DNA from: Actinomycetes bacterium
Lineage (GTDB): Bacteria > Actinomycetota > Acidimicrobiia > Acidimicrobiales > Acidimicrobiaceae
Length of the DNA stretch: 27,989 bases
Reading direction: 5' to 3'
Assembly: GCA_021819725.1 (NCBI GenBank)
Contig: JAKAQR010000038.1
Coordinates: forward strand, 1 to 27,989
In this document: positions 16,653 through 24,233 of the stretch, piece by piece
Layout of the letters: every line of letters begins with the position of its first letter
Numbering within the stretch: position 1 is the first letter of the stretch
Translations under genes and position numbers: made by a program
The notes under the pieces: model-generated
Database searches by the model: none
Told to the model about the DNA's origin: nothing
Seen by the model: the letters and a program-made list of their open reading frames with translations, nothing else

Positions 16653-17239
16653 TACCGGGCAGTGGGTCGATACAAGCGGAGGAGATCCCCAAGGTGATCT
16701 TCGCGGCGCGAGAACCAGCGGACGTCCTGGTCATGTTGGCTGATGTGGAACCGAGTTGGGTCTTCTTGCTTGGCGGGAGTGCCGGCGAGGTGCTGGGCGC
16801 CTCGAAGTTACTGAGTGACCGCGGTTTTTCGGTCTATATCCACATTGACATGCTGCACGGGATCACCAACGACAGTGAAGGCATACGTCTACTAGCGAGC
16901 TTCGGTCGTCCAACCGGCATCATCACCACCCATCCGTCAACGGTGAACGCGGCGAAGAAGGTGGGACTGTTGACGATCGAGCGGATCTTTCTTCTCGATA
17001 GCTCCTCCGTTGAATCGGGACTGCGTAACGTCGTCAGGACCAAACCGGATGCGGTCGAGGTGCTGCCTGGTGTGCTGCCAGAGCAGATCACCAAGGTGGC
17101 CGATAGTATCGATGTCCCTCTCATCGCAGGTGGTCTGATCACCCATATCGATCAAGTGAAGGCGGCGCTGAAGGCTGGCGCCCTTGGTGTGTCGACAAGT
17201 TCTGGGCTGTTGTTGAGCCAAGTCCAGGAGCTAAGTTAG
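16649..17239 (+). CDS. glpP: Glycerol-3-phosphate-responsive antiterminator
   Basis: GlpP-family RNA-binding antiterminator of 196 aa (usual length about 185-190). Diagnostic segments are SWVFLLGG near the N-terminus, VYIHIDMLHGITND, IITTHPSTVNAAKKVGLLTIERIFLLDSSSVESG, RTKPDAVEVLPGVLP, PLIAGGLI and ALGVSTSSGLL; these form the (beta/alpha)8-like core that binds glycerol-3-phosphate. In Bacillus, GlpP with glycerol-3-phosphate prevents termination in glpFK and glpD leaders. Here it is the fourth gene of the operon, whose leader contains a terminator, and a second such leader precedes glpF. GTG 16649 is chosen because it forms the GTGA overlap with glpC; the 13 upstream in-frame residues are shadow. 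The gene end lies in a 16-bp tandem duplication. Confidence 0.88.
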   Translation: MIPGSGSIQAEEIPKVIFAAREPADVLVMLADVEPSWVFLLGGSAGEVLGASKLLSDRGFSVYIHIDMLHGITNDSEGIRLLASFGRPTGIITTHPSTVNAAKKVGLLTIERIFLLDSSSVESGLRNVVRTKPDAVEVLPGVLPEQITKVADSIDVPLIAGGLITHIDQVKAALKAGALGVSTSSGLLLSQVQELS

Positions 17240-17258
17240 ACCGGAGCTAAGTTAGACC
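17227..17258. repeat. 16-bp tandem duplication over the glpP stop codon
   Basis: GGAGCTAAGTTAGACC occurs twice in direct contact (17227-17242 and 17243-17258), exactly identical. The first copy includes the glpP stop TAG, so the second copy provides an untranslated duplicate of the gene end. Confidence 0.9.
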
Positions 17259-17270
17259 GGAACCATGTTT

Positions 17271-17304
17271 GGCGGGGTGAATTGGCTGGCGGGGTGGATT
17301 GAGT
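17271..17304. repeat. 17-bp imperfect tandem duplication upstream of the HPr gene
   Basis: GGCGGGGTGAATTGGCT (17271-17287) is followed directly by GGCGGGGTGGATTGAGT (17288-17304), with 14 of 17 positions identical. It lies between glpP and the HPr gene, next to the 16-bp duplication. Confidence 0.75.
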
Positions 17305-17325
17305 CAATCTGTGGAAGGAAGAACA

Positions 17326-17595
17326 ATGGCAGCAAGAACTTTTCGTGTGATCGATCCATCGGGGCTCCATGCGCGTCCCGCTGCGCAGCTGGTGAAGGCG
17401 ATGCATGCTGCCGGAGCGCAAGGGACGTTAAGCAAAGGCGACCGGGTCGCTGATGTGGGCAGCATCCTCGAAATTCTCGGACTCGGTATCGACAACGGCG
17501 ATGTGATCGTCCTTGATGTGAACCAGGAGGCGGAGTCGGTCTTTGCGAGTCTTGAACACCTTCTAGAACCATTGACCGATGATACTCCTCGTTAG
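17326..17595 (+). CDS. ptsH: Phosphocarrier protein HPr of the PTS
   Basis: Protein of 89 aa, the normal HPr length. The phosphorylation site is His15 in PSGLHARPAAQLV, with the conserved Arg17. Ser46 (DVGSILEILGLGI) matches the position of the regulatory serine of Gram-positive HPr, though the usual Lys45 is Gly. The role is to pass phosphate from enzyme I to an EIIA-type domain; here the obvious receiver is DhaM (22031) and the donor the enzyme I at 22431. ATG 17326 follows GGAAGGAAG; an upstream in-frame start at 17299 lacks a binding site. It lies 86 bases after glpP and may belong to the same transcript. Confidence 0.92.
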   Translation: MAARTFRVIDPSGLHARPAAQLVKAMHAAGAQGTLSKGDRVADVGSILEILGLGIDNGDVIVLDVNQEAESVFASLEHLLEPLTDDTPR

Positions 17596-17786
17596 AACGC
17601 AGAATTAGAGCTCTTTTAAAGTTAGAAATAATCAGATTGAATGAGGCGGACAACCTCATACTGATTACTCATAGAGAGAACGAGTGCTGAGGTCGAATGC
17701 TGCTTGATGTTGGAGTGCTAGCAGGCGCTTTGCTCTTTTCCGACGGCGACAGCGAGGCAATGGGTGGTAACCGTCGGCGAGCTTAG
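17596..17786. other. Gene-free stretch with hairpins between HPr gene and glpF leader
   Basis: A nested hairpin lies 34 bases after the HPr stop: TAATCAG (17629-17635) pairs with CTGATTA (17661-17667), and inside it ATGAGG (17641-17646) pairs with CCTCAT (17654-17659). It lacks a T-run, so it may be a 3'-end stabiliser or weak terminator. A further inverted repeat is CCGACGG (17740-17746) and CCGTCGG (17771-17777). No gene is seen. Confidence 0.5.
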
Positions 17787-17790
17787 CTAG

Positions 17791-17820
17791 TTGCTGATGG
17801 TGGAAGAAAGGTGGTATTAA
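17791..17820 (+). promoter_or_regulatory. Possible promoter of the glpF-glpK-dha-ptsI operon
   Basis: TTGCTG (17791-17796) and TATTAA (17815-17820) are 18 bp apart and fit a sigma-70 promoter moderately well. Transcription would start near 17827, giving a leader of about 135 nt that contains the terminator at 17887. Confidence 0.4.
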
Positions 17821-17886
17821 TTTTGGGTTTCGCGTGCATCGTCGTGGCAAATGGTGTACCATCGAGAGTGGGTGAGAGAAACTGAG

Positions 17887-17921
17887 AACCCAAGTCCGTT
17901 ACCCGGGCTTGGGTTTTTTGC
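17887..17921 (+). terminator. Leader terminator before glpF (putative GlpP target)
   Basis: AACCCAAG (17887-17894) pairs with CTTGGGTT (17908-17915); three more inner pairs give an 11-bp stem with a 7-nt loop. The T-run TTTTTT overlaps the 3' arm, followed by GCTGTTTT. It lies 43 bases before the glpF start and about 290 bases after the HPr gene, so it is a leader element rather than the end of the HPr transcript. TGAGAACCC at 17883-17891 matches TGAGAGCCC of the glpA leader. Read-through under GlpP control is inferred. Confidence 0.75.
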
Positions 17922-17963
17922 TGTTTTCGCTCATTCTTGACTCGATGAGAAGGAGTAGGGTGT

Positions 17964-18893
17964 ATGGCTACGAAAGTGGGCTATGGTAAGACCGGCTGGC
18001 GCGCAACGGCGTGGGGCGAGCTGCTCTCGGAGTACTTAGGTACCCTGGTGTTACTTGCTTTTGGTACAGGGTCGGTGGCGGTGGCGGTCGTTGGTCTGAC
18101 CATGTCTGGCCGTACGGTAGTGATTTTCCAGGGTGCTGGCGGTTGGATGCTGATCGGCTAGGGCTGGGCAATCGCGGTCGTCATGGGCGTGTATGTCGCC
18201 GGTGGTATCTCAGGTGCGCACCTCAATCCAGCGGTCACGTTTGCGCAGGCTATCAAGGGGAACCTTCCTTGGAAGAAGGTAGTACCGTATTGGATAGCCC
18301 AGGTCCTTGGGGCTTTTAGCGGCGCCTTGATCGTCTATGCAGATTACTACAAGGCGATCGACCAGTACAACTTGGTGCATCATGTCGTCTCACGGAGTTC
18401 GAGTGGCGGGTTGACGACCTTCTCCATCTTTGCCACCTTCCCAGCCTCCTACTTCCATGGCAGCTGGGTGGGGCCGTTGGTCGACCAGGTTATCGGCACC
18501 GCCTTTCTCTTGCTCTTTATTCTCGCCATCAACGATGCCAAGAACATGGCGCCGATCTCGAACCTTGGACCCTTTATCGTCGGGTTAGCAGTGTTGGCAA
18601 TCGGTCTTTCCTTTGGTACCGATGCGGGCTATGCGATTAATCCAGCGCGTGACTTTGGGCCTCGTCTGATGACATGGCTTTTTGGTTGGGGTAAGAACGC
18701 CTTCCCGGGCCCGGGGCAGGGAGGTTATTGGTGGATACCTATTCTCGGCCCACTCGTTGGGGCGGCGATTGCAGTAGGTATTTATAAGGTTTTCATTGAA
18801 TTGACTCTCGACTATCGGGCGAAGCACCCCGACGAGGTGACAGCGACTGCAGAAGATAATGAGATAGAAGAAGGGATGGTAACCAGTGACTAA
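17964..18893 (+). pseudogene. glpF: Glycerol facilitator (aquaporin family) interrupted by an in-frame amber codon
   Basis: Aquaglyceroporin that would let glycerol cross the membrane, about 309 codons including the stop at codon 66. The first part (17964-18161) encodes TM1 and the start of TM2 and ends in TAG at 18159-18161. The same frame then continues without a break through GWAIAVVMGVYVAGG, SGAHLNPAVT (first NPA box), four more TM segments and AINPARDFGPRL (second NPA box) to 18893. Against E. coli GlpF, the amber codon is two residues before the Trp of the selectivity filter. A TGG to TAG change would explain it, but the original residue is unknown. The ATG 18183 inside has no ribosome binding site, and a product from it would lack TM1 and part of TM2. 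Readthrough, suppression, real inactivation or a sequence error remain possible. Confidence 0.85.
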
Positions 18894-20379
18894 GTATCTA
18901 CTCGCTCTTGACCAGGGCACGACGTCATCAAGGGCAATCTTGTTTAATGATGCTGGCTTGCCGGTGGCCGTTGGCCAACAGGAGTTTCGCCAGATTTATC
19001 CGCAGCCCGGTTGGGTGGAGCACGATCCGGAGGAGATTTGGCAATCGGAGTGGCAGGCCATTCAGAGTTGCATTAAGTCCTCGGGGGTCAACGTCGCCGA
19101 CATCGCAGCCCTTGGCATCACCAACCAACGTGAGACGACGGTGGTCTGGAACCGGCAGACGGGGCAGGCGGTCTACAACGCTATCGTCTGGCAGTGTCGG
19201 CGTACGGCCGGAATGTGTGATCGGCTGCGGGAGGCAGGCCACACTGACATGGTGCGAGCTAAGACAGGGTTGGTCATCGACGCGTACTTCTCGGGGACGA
19301 AGGTGGCCTGGATCCTCGAGAACGTTCCCGGCGCTCGCGAGCTCGCCGAGAAGGGTGATCTCGTCTTTGGAACCATCGACTCCTGGCTGATCAACAAGCT
19401 GACTCACCAAAAGCTCCACGTCACGGACTATTCCAATGCCTCGCGTACCATGATCTACAACATCGGTGAGCTCGATTGGGATGACGAGTTGTTGGGGCTG
19501 TTAGGGATTCCGCGCTCCATGTGCCCGACCGTTGTTGACTCCTCGGGTGTCGTTGGCGAGGTCGATGAGAGCTGGTTGGGGCGCAGGATTCCGATTGCTG
19601 GGATCGCTGGTGATCAGCAAGCTGCATTGTTTGGGCAGGGGTGCTATACGCCTGGGACTGCGAAGAACACCTACGGTACCGGTTCCTTCCTCCTCATGAA
19701 TACGGGCGAGGTCCCCGTCTCCTCGGAGAATGGACTGGTCACGACGCTGGCTTGGGGTATCGATCACAAGGTGACCTACGCGCTTGAGGGTTCGATCTTT
19801 ATCACCGGAGCCGTTGTCCAATGGCTCCGTGATGAACTGGGGTTGATCAAGACCGCTGAGGAGACAGAGGCGCTAGCACTTTCCGTGCCTGACACCGGTG
19901 GGGTGTATCTCGTACCCGCCTTCGTCGGTCTTGGGGCGCCCTGGTGGGATAGTTACGCACGCGGAACGATCGTTGGACTGACAAGAGGATCGAATCGCGC
20001 CCATATCGCCAGAGCTGCGCTGGAGTCGATCGCCTACCAGTCGCGTGATGTCTTGGAGGCGATGCGAAGCGACAGCAAGCAGGCAGTTGATGTCCTGCGG
20101 GTTGACGGAGGAGCGATCAACAATAGCTTCCTTGCGCAGTTCCAGGCCGACATTCTCGGTGTGCGTGTCGAGCGACCAAAGGTGACAGAGACGACGGCGA
20201 TGGGTGCAGCCTTCTTGGCGGGGCTCGCCGTGGGTGTATGGGATGGCTTTGAGCCCTTGACCCAGGTGTGGCAACGCGATGCGCTGTTCTACCCGTCGAT
20301 GGTCGCTTCGCGTCGCGATGAGCTCGTCGCCGGCTGGGTCCGTGCGGTCGAGCGGTCCAAGAGTTGGATCGAGCAGTGA
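18886..20379 (+). CDS. glpK: Glycerol kinase
   Basis: FGGY-family kinase of 497 aa (E. coli GlpK 502) that makes sn-glycerol-3-phosphate from glycerol and ATP. It begins [19 protein letters not shown] (phosphate-binding loop) and has [21 protein letters not shown], the [12 protein letters not shown] segment, [13 protein letters not shown] and the C-terminal [19 protein letters not shown] signature. The loop before [10 protein letters not shown] reads DESWLGRR, without the histidine that Firmicutes GlpK uses for PTS phosphorylation. The GTG start overlaps the end of glpF by eight bases. Second gene of the glpF-ptsI operon. Confidence 0.96.
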   Translation: MTKYLLALDQGTTSSRAILFNDAGLPVAVGQQEFRQIYPQPGWVEHDPEEIWQSEWQAIQSCIKSSGVNVADIAALGITNQRETTVVWNRQTGQAVYNAIVWQCRRTAGMCDRLREAGHTDMVRAKTGLVIDAYFSGTKVAWILENVPGARELAEKGDLVFGTIDSWLINKLTHQKLHVTDYSNASRTMIYNIGELDWDDELLGLLGIPRSMCPTVVDSSGVVGEVDESWLGRRIPIAGIAGDQQAALFGQGCYTPGTAKNTYGTGSFLLMNTGEVPVSSENGLVTTLAWGIDHKVTYALEGSIFITGAVVQWLRDELGLIKTAEETEALALSVPDTGGVYLVPAFVGLGAPWWDSYARGTIVGLTRGSNRAHIARAALESIAYQSRDVLEAMRSDSKQAVDVLRVDGGAINNSFLAQFQADILGVRVERPKVTETTAMGAAFLAGLAVGVWDGFEPLTQVWQRDALFYPSMVASRRDELVAGWVRAVERSKSWIEQ

Positions 20380-20389
20380 GGAGTGCAAG

Positions 20390-21394
20390 ATGAAAAAGAT
20401 TATTGATGCGGTTGCGACGATCGTTGACCAGGCACTCGACGGGATGGTGGTGGCCTACCCTGAGTACCTCGTGCGGGTGCCAGGCACCTCGGTGCTTGCT
20501 CGCAAGGTCCCAAAGGCGACGGGCAAGGTCGGTCTCGTCTCAGGGGGCGGTTCGGGCCATGAGCCCGCTCACGGTGGTTACGTCGGCTATGGTATGCTTG
20601 ACGCGGCGGTGGCGGGGGAGGTCTTTACCTCCCCCACCCCGGACCAGGTCTACGCAGGTATCAAGGCCGCCGACCATGGCGTTGGTGTCCTCCTTGTGGT
20701 GAAGAACTACACCGGCGATGTGATGAACTTTGATATCGCTCGCGAACTCGCCGATGCCGACTCCATTGCGACAGAGGTCGTGTTGGTTAACGATGACATA
20801 GCGGTGCAGGATTCGCTCTACACCACCGGGCGTCGCGGGATCGCGGGAACGGTTTTGGTCCATAAGATCGCAGGTGCAGCTGCTGAAGAGGGTGCGGATC
20901 TGGCAACAGTGAAGGCGGTAGGTGATGAGGTGGTCGACAACGTCGCCTCGATGGGTTTCGCGCTGACCTCGTGTACGGTCCCAGCGAATGGCAAACCGAC
21001 TTTTGAACTCGGGGAGAACGAGATCGAGATGGGTGTCGGGATCCATGGCGAGCCCGGTATTGAGCGCATTCCAATGATGAGTGCTGGGGAGCTCACTGCC
21101 TTCCTCTATGGTCGCCTTGTGGAGGAGCTCGGGCTGGTCGCCGGTGAGCGCGTCGCTGCTCTGGTCAACTCCATGGGGGCCACCCCCGGTATCGAGTTGG
21201 CCATCATGACCGGGCATCTCGCACAGCTCGTGGAGGGTTCCCAACTCTCTCTCGAGCGGGTCCTGATGGGGGAGTTCATGACCTCATTGGAGATGGCAGG
21301 AGCCTCGCTCACGCTGCTGCGTCTTGACGATACACGGGCGAGACGGTTAGGAGCGACCTGTGATACCCCAGCACTGAGAGTCGTGACGCACTAG
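20390..21394 (+). CDS. dhaK: PTS-dependent dihydroxyacetone kinase, substrate-binding subunit DhaK
   Basis: DhaK of 334 aa, which binds dihydroxyacetone covalently through a histidine and has it phosphorylated by DhaL. The catalytic His219 lies in VGIHGEPG (His218 in the E. coli numbering); the GGGSGHEPAHGGYVGYGMLDAAVAG, VKNYTGDVMNF and GRRGIAGTVLVHKIAGA motifs are family hallmarks. ATG 20390 follows GAGGAG six bases upstream, 10 bases after the glpK stop. The in-frame region before it inside glpK is shadow. DhaK, DhaL and DhaM are consecutive genes, as in other PTS-type dha operons. Confidence 0.96.
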   Translation: MKKIIDAVATIVDQALDGMVVAYPEYLVRVPGTSVLARKVPKATGKVGLVSGGGSGHEPAHGGYVGYGMLDAAVAGEVFTSPTPDQVYAGIKAADHGVGVLLVVKNYTGDVMNFDIARELADADSIATEVVLVNDDIAVQDSLYTTGRRGIAGTVLVHKIAGAAAEEGADLATVKAVGDEVVDNVASMGFALTSCTVPANGKPTFELGENEIEMGVGIHGEPGIERIPMMSAGELTAFLYGRLVEELGLVAGERVAALVNSMGATPGIELAIMTGHLAQLVEGSQLSLERVLMGEFMTSLEMAGASLTLLRLDDTRARRLGATCDTPALRVVTH

Positions 21395-21395
21395 T

Positions 21396-22034
21396 ATGAC
21401 CTCTGTGAAGCAGGAGGCCTTTCGCCAGCTCTGGCAGCGATTTGGTGAACTGATCCATGCCAACAGAGCGCTGCTCAATGAGCTCGATGCGGCCATCGGC
21501 GACGCTGACCATGGCTCCAACATGGATCGCGGGTTGACCAAGGCCGTCGAGGTGCTCAACGCTGCCCCCGAGGGTAGTCTGCGCGCTGATGCGAAGGCCA
21601 TTGGCATGACACTCATGAGCACGGTCGGAGGGGCATCAGGAGCGCTCTGGGGATCAGGAATGTTGAAGTTTGCCGCGGCGTTGCCTGATGCCCCTGAGGT
21701 CAACTGGGCCGATTTTGTGGGTGCCCTTGGCGCCTTTGTCGAGGCACTCCAACAACGCGGGAAGGCGGTCGTGGGAGACAAAACCATGATGGATGTATTC
21801 CTCCCTGCCCTCGCTGAACTCCAGGCCACAGGATCCGATGGAGAGCCGGTGAGCTCCCTGGTCGTTGTGCTCGCCCAGCAGGCCAGAGCGTGGTCGGATG
21901 CCACATTGGATTTGGTGGCCAAACGTGGCCGTGCAGCCTATCTTGGCGAGCGCAGCGTCGGTCACATCGACCCAGGTTCCGTTTCCGCCGCCCTCTGGTT
22001 TGAGGCACTCGCTCGGGTCATGGGGCCGCAATGA
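21396..22034 (+). CDS. dhaL: PTS-dependent dihydroxyacetone kinase, ADP-binding subunit DhaL
   Basis: DhaL of 212 aa (E. coli 210). The Mg-ADP-binding aspartates appear in AAIGDADHGSNMDRG; GGASGALWGSGML, GDKTMMDVFLPA and GRAAYLGERSVGHIDPG are the other conserved parts. In the PTS-dependent enzyme, ADP stays bound and is rephosphorylated by DhaM. The ATG lies one base after the dhaK stop, with no strong binding site between, so translation is probably coupled. The gene overlaps dhaM by four bases. Confidence 0.95.
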   Translation: MTSVKQEAFRQLWQRFGELIHANRALLNELDAAIGDADHGSNMDRGLTKAVEVLNAAPEGSLRADAKAIGMTLMSTVGGASGALWGSGMLKFAAALPDAPEVNWADFVGALGAFVEALQQRGKAVVGDKTMMDVFLPALAELQATGSDGEPVSSLVVVLAQQARAWSDATLDLVAKRGRAAYLGERSVGHIDPGSVSAALWFEALARVMGPQ

Positions 22035-22441
22035 CGATGTCCACCGGGCTGATCATCGTCTCTCACTCCAAGCGCCTTGCCCTCGGCGTGGTCGACGTGG
22101 TTCGGGCCCTGGCCGGCGATGAACTGGCGATGGTTGCCGTTGGAGGCGAGGAGGCACCCGGGTCTGGGGGGCTCGGGGTGAACGCAGCGATGGTCCTCGC
22201 GGGACTCTCGGAGCTAGGCGGAGTCGACACGATTGGCATGATCGGCGACGTTGGCTCCTCCTTCCTGGCGACGAGTGCCGCGATTGAGCTGGAGGGACTT
22301 GAGGAGCGGGTACACATGATTGACTGTCCGATGGTCGAAGGCGCCATCGCGTGTGCGATGACGCTATCGATGGGTGGTTCCCTTGATGATGGTATCACGG
22401 CGGCGGAACACGCATGGGAGGTTCGTAAGGTTGGATCCTGA
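22031..22441 (+). CDS. dhaM: PTS-dependent dihydroxyacetone kinase phosphotransferase subunit DhaM (EIIA domain only)
   Basis: Protein of 136 aa with only the mannose-type EIIA domain. The phospho-accepting His12 lies in GLIIVSHSKRLA; MIGDVGSSFLATSAAIE and CPMVEGAIACAMTLSMG are typical of DhaM. It takes phosphate from HPr and passes it to the ADP bound in DhaL. The E. coli DhaM fuses this domain to HPr and a partial EI; here HPr (17326) and EI (22431) are separate genes in the same locus. The ATG overlaps the dhaL stop (ATGA); a second in-frame ATG at 22037 is possible. Confidence 0.93.
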   Translation: MTMSTGLIIVSHSKRLALGVVDVVRALAGDELAMVAVGGEEAPGSGGLGVNAAMVLAGLSELGGVDTIGMIGDVGSSFLATSAAIELEGLEERVHMIDCPMVEGAIACAMTLSMGGSLDDGITAAEHAWEVRKVGS

Positions 22442-24233
22442 GGGCACAGCTTCGGCCGAGACGGAGGACGCTCGTGCGGCTCCTCCAGACGAGCGTGTCT
22501 GGGAGGGCTTTGGGATCGGGACCGATACGGTGGTAGGACGGGTGCGACACCGTCAGGGATCAGCGACGCCACCCGAGGATCATGGGGCGGCGGGAAGTAC
22601 CCAAGGTGAAGTTCGTGGCCGTGGTGCCGGTGCACAGGCGCACGAATTCCCCAGTCGCGAGGAGCTTCGCCATCACCTGGAGGCGGAACTGACCAAGGCG
22701 GCAGGGGAACTTGAAGGTTTGGCCGAGGGCGCACCTCCCCAGGTCGGTGCGATCCTGGAGGCCCAAGCCATGATGGCCCAAGATCCGACGCTCGTCGATC
22801 GCTTGTTGGCACCGTTGCTGTCAACCGAGCAGGCGGATCGTCCTAGCGACGTGGCCTCGATCTCCATCGATCGGCGAGCATTAGAGGCCGCGTTCGAGAC
22901 GGTTGCCGCTGAGCTGCGCACCGTAGGTGGATACATCGGCGAACGAGCTGACGATATCACCGAGATCGGTATACGGGTCGGCGACCAGCTCTTTGGGCGA
23001 GCTGAGTACTCCTGGCGATTCGATGATGATAGCATCCTGGTCCTTGAGCAACTGAGTGCGGCTGAGGCGGCGAAACTCGACCCAACGGCGTTGCGTGGTG
23101 TGATCGTGGCAACTGGAGGGCCCACGGGGCATGCGGCGCTCATCCTCCGTTCCCTTGACATTGCAGCCGTCGTCGGTTGTCGAGGAGCATCTGAACTCCC
23201 CGAGGGTTCCATGGTCCTACTCAATCCCCTCACTGGCCAGGTCTCGTTGGCCAGTGCGACCTCCGGGCATCTTGAGCGCGTGACCGAAGGGTTCACGCCT
23301 CGGCGTGATCGGCGACGAAGCCACCGTTCGGTGTTGGCGACGGGTGCGGTGCACCTTCTCGCCAATGTCGGATCACCAGGAGACGCAGTTGAGGCGCATG
23401 GGCGGGGGGCCGACGGCATCGGTCTCGTACGCACCGAGTTCTTATTTGAGGGGCAGGCACAGGAGCCAAGCGTTGACCAGCAGGTCGATGTCTATCGATC
23501 CATTCTTGATCCATTTGTCCACTCACAGAAGCCTGTCATCTTCCGCACGCTTGATGCAGGTTCCGACAAACCCTTACCCTTTATCAGGCTGCCTCGGGAG
23601 GACAACCCCGCGCTTGGGGTGCGGGGTTTTCGTCTCGTCGCCCAGGCTCCAGGGGTGCTCGAACGACAGTTGGAGGCTCTGGCGCAGGCACAGGAGTTGG
23701 TGCCAGGTGTCGAGGTGCGGGTGATGGCGCCTATGGTGAGTTCACCTGCTGAGGTGCGCTCTTTTGTGGGGATGGCGCGCTCTGCTGGCCTGGGCACCGT
23801 GGGGGTCATGATCGAAGTCCCGGCGCTCGCTTTGGGTTTTGTCCGGGTCGCGCCGTTGGTAGATTTCGCCTCAATCGGGACCAATGACTTGCTCCAATAT
23901 CTGATGGGGGCCGATCGCAATGGACCCGCACTGGGCGCGCTCCTCGATCCCTGGAATCCGGTCGCGCTTGGTCTTATCGAGTCGGTGGCGCGTGCAGGGA
24001 CGCGGGCGCAGGTCGGTATCTCGGTGTGTGGCGAGGCGGCGAGTGATCCGTTGCTCGCCATCGTCTTGGCCGGTCTTGGTGTCTCGAGCCTCTCAATGAC
24101 GCCAGTAGCGCTGGCTGGGGTGCGAGCGGTGCTGGATGGCCTCTCGATGACGCGGGCGCGGGCGCTTGCCCGTCGGGCGCTCTCGCAGGAGGATGCCAGT
24201 AGGGCTCGAAGAACGATCGTCGACGCCCAGTAG
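22431..24233 (+). CDS. ptsI: Phosphoenolpyruvate-protein phosphotransferase (PTS enzyme I)
   Basis: Enzyme I of 600 aa (usual about 570) that starts the PTS chain by taking phosphate from PEP. His234 in GGPTGHAALILRSL is the phosphorylated residue. The PEP-binding barrel shows GADGIGLVRTEFLF, LDAGSDKPLPF, ALGVRGFRL, GVMIEVPAL, IGTNDLLQYLMGADR and the active Cys533 in SVCGEAASDP. About 70 N-terminal residues rich in Ala, Glu and Gly precede or interrupt the HPr-binding domain and are less conserved. I chose TTG 22431 because GGGAGG (22416-22421) lies nine bases upstream and the gene then overlaps dhaM by 11 bases; GTG 22374 in frame is an alternative. Last gene of the operon. Confidence 0.94.
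   Translation: MDPEGTASAETEDARAAPPDERVWEGFGIGTDTVVGRVRHRQGSATPPEDHGAAGSTQGEVRGRGAGAQAHEFPSREELRHHLEAELTKAAGELEGLAEGAPPQVGAILEAQAMMAQDPTLVDRLLAPLLSTEQADRPSDVASISIDRRALEAAFETVAAELRTVGGYIGERADDITEIGIRVGDQLFGRAEYSWRFDDDSILVLEQLSAAEAAKLDPTALRGVIVATGGPTGHAALILRSLDIAAVVGCRGASELPEGSMVLLNPLTGQVSLASATSGHLERVTEGFTPRRDRRRSHRSVLATGAVHLLANVGSPGDAVEAHGRGADGIGLVRTEFLFEGQAQEPSVDQQVDVYRSILDPFVHSQKPVIFRTLDAGSDKPLPFIRLPREDNPALGVRGFRLVAQAPGVLERQLEALAQAQELVPGVEVRVMAPMVSSPAEVRSFVGMARSAGLGTVGVMIEVPALALGFVRVAPLVDFASIGTNDLLQYLMGADRNGPALGALLDPWNPVALGLIESVARAGTRAQVGISVCGEAASDPLLAIVLAGLGVSSLSMTPVALAGVRAVLDGLSMTRARALARRALSQEDASRARRTIVDAQ

Noticed and set aside
18159..18161. Genome-wide reassignment of TAG to an amino acid
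   Set aside because: Several intact genes here end in TAG at the expected length (for example glpP, HPr, dhaK, ptsI).
18183..18893. A complete shorter aquaporin gene starting at 18183
   Set aside because: There is no ribosome binding site, and the product would lack TM1 and part of TM2; the upstream frame clearly encodes the missing part.
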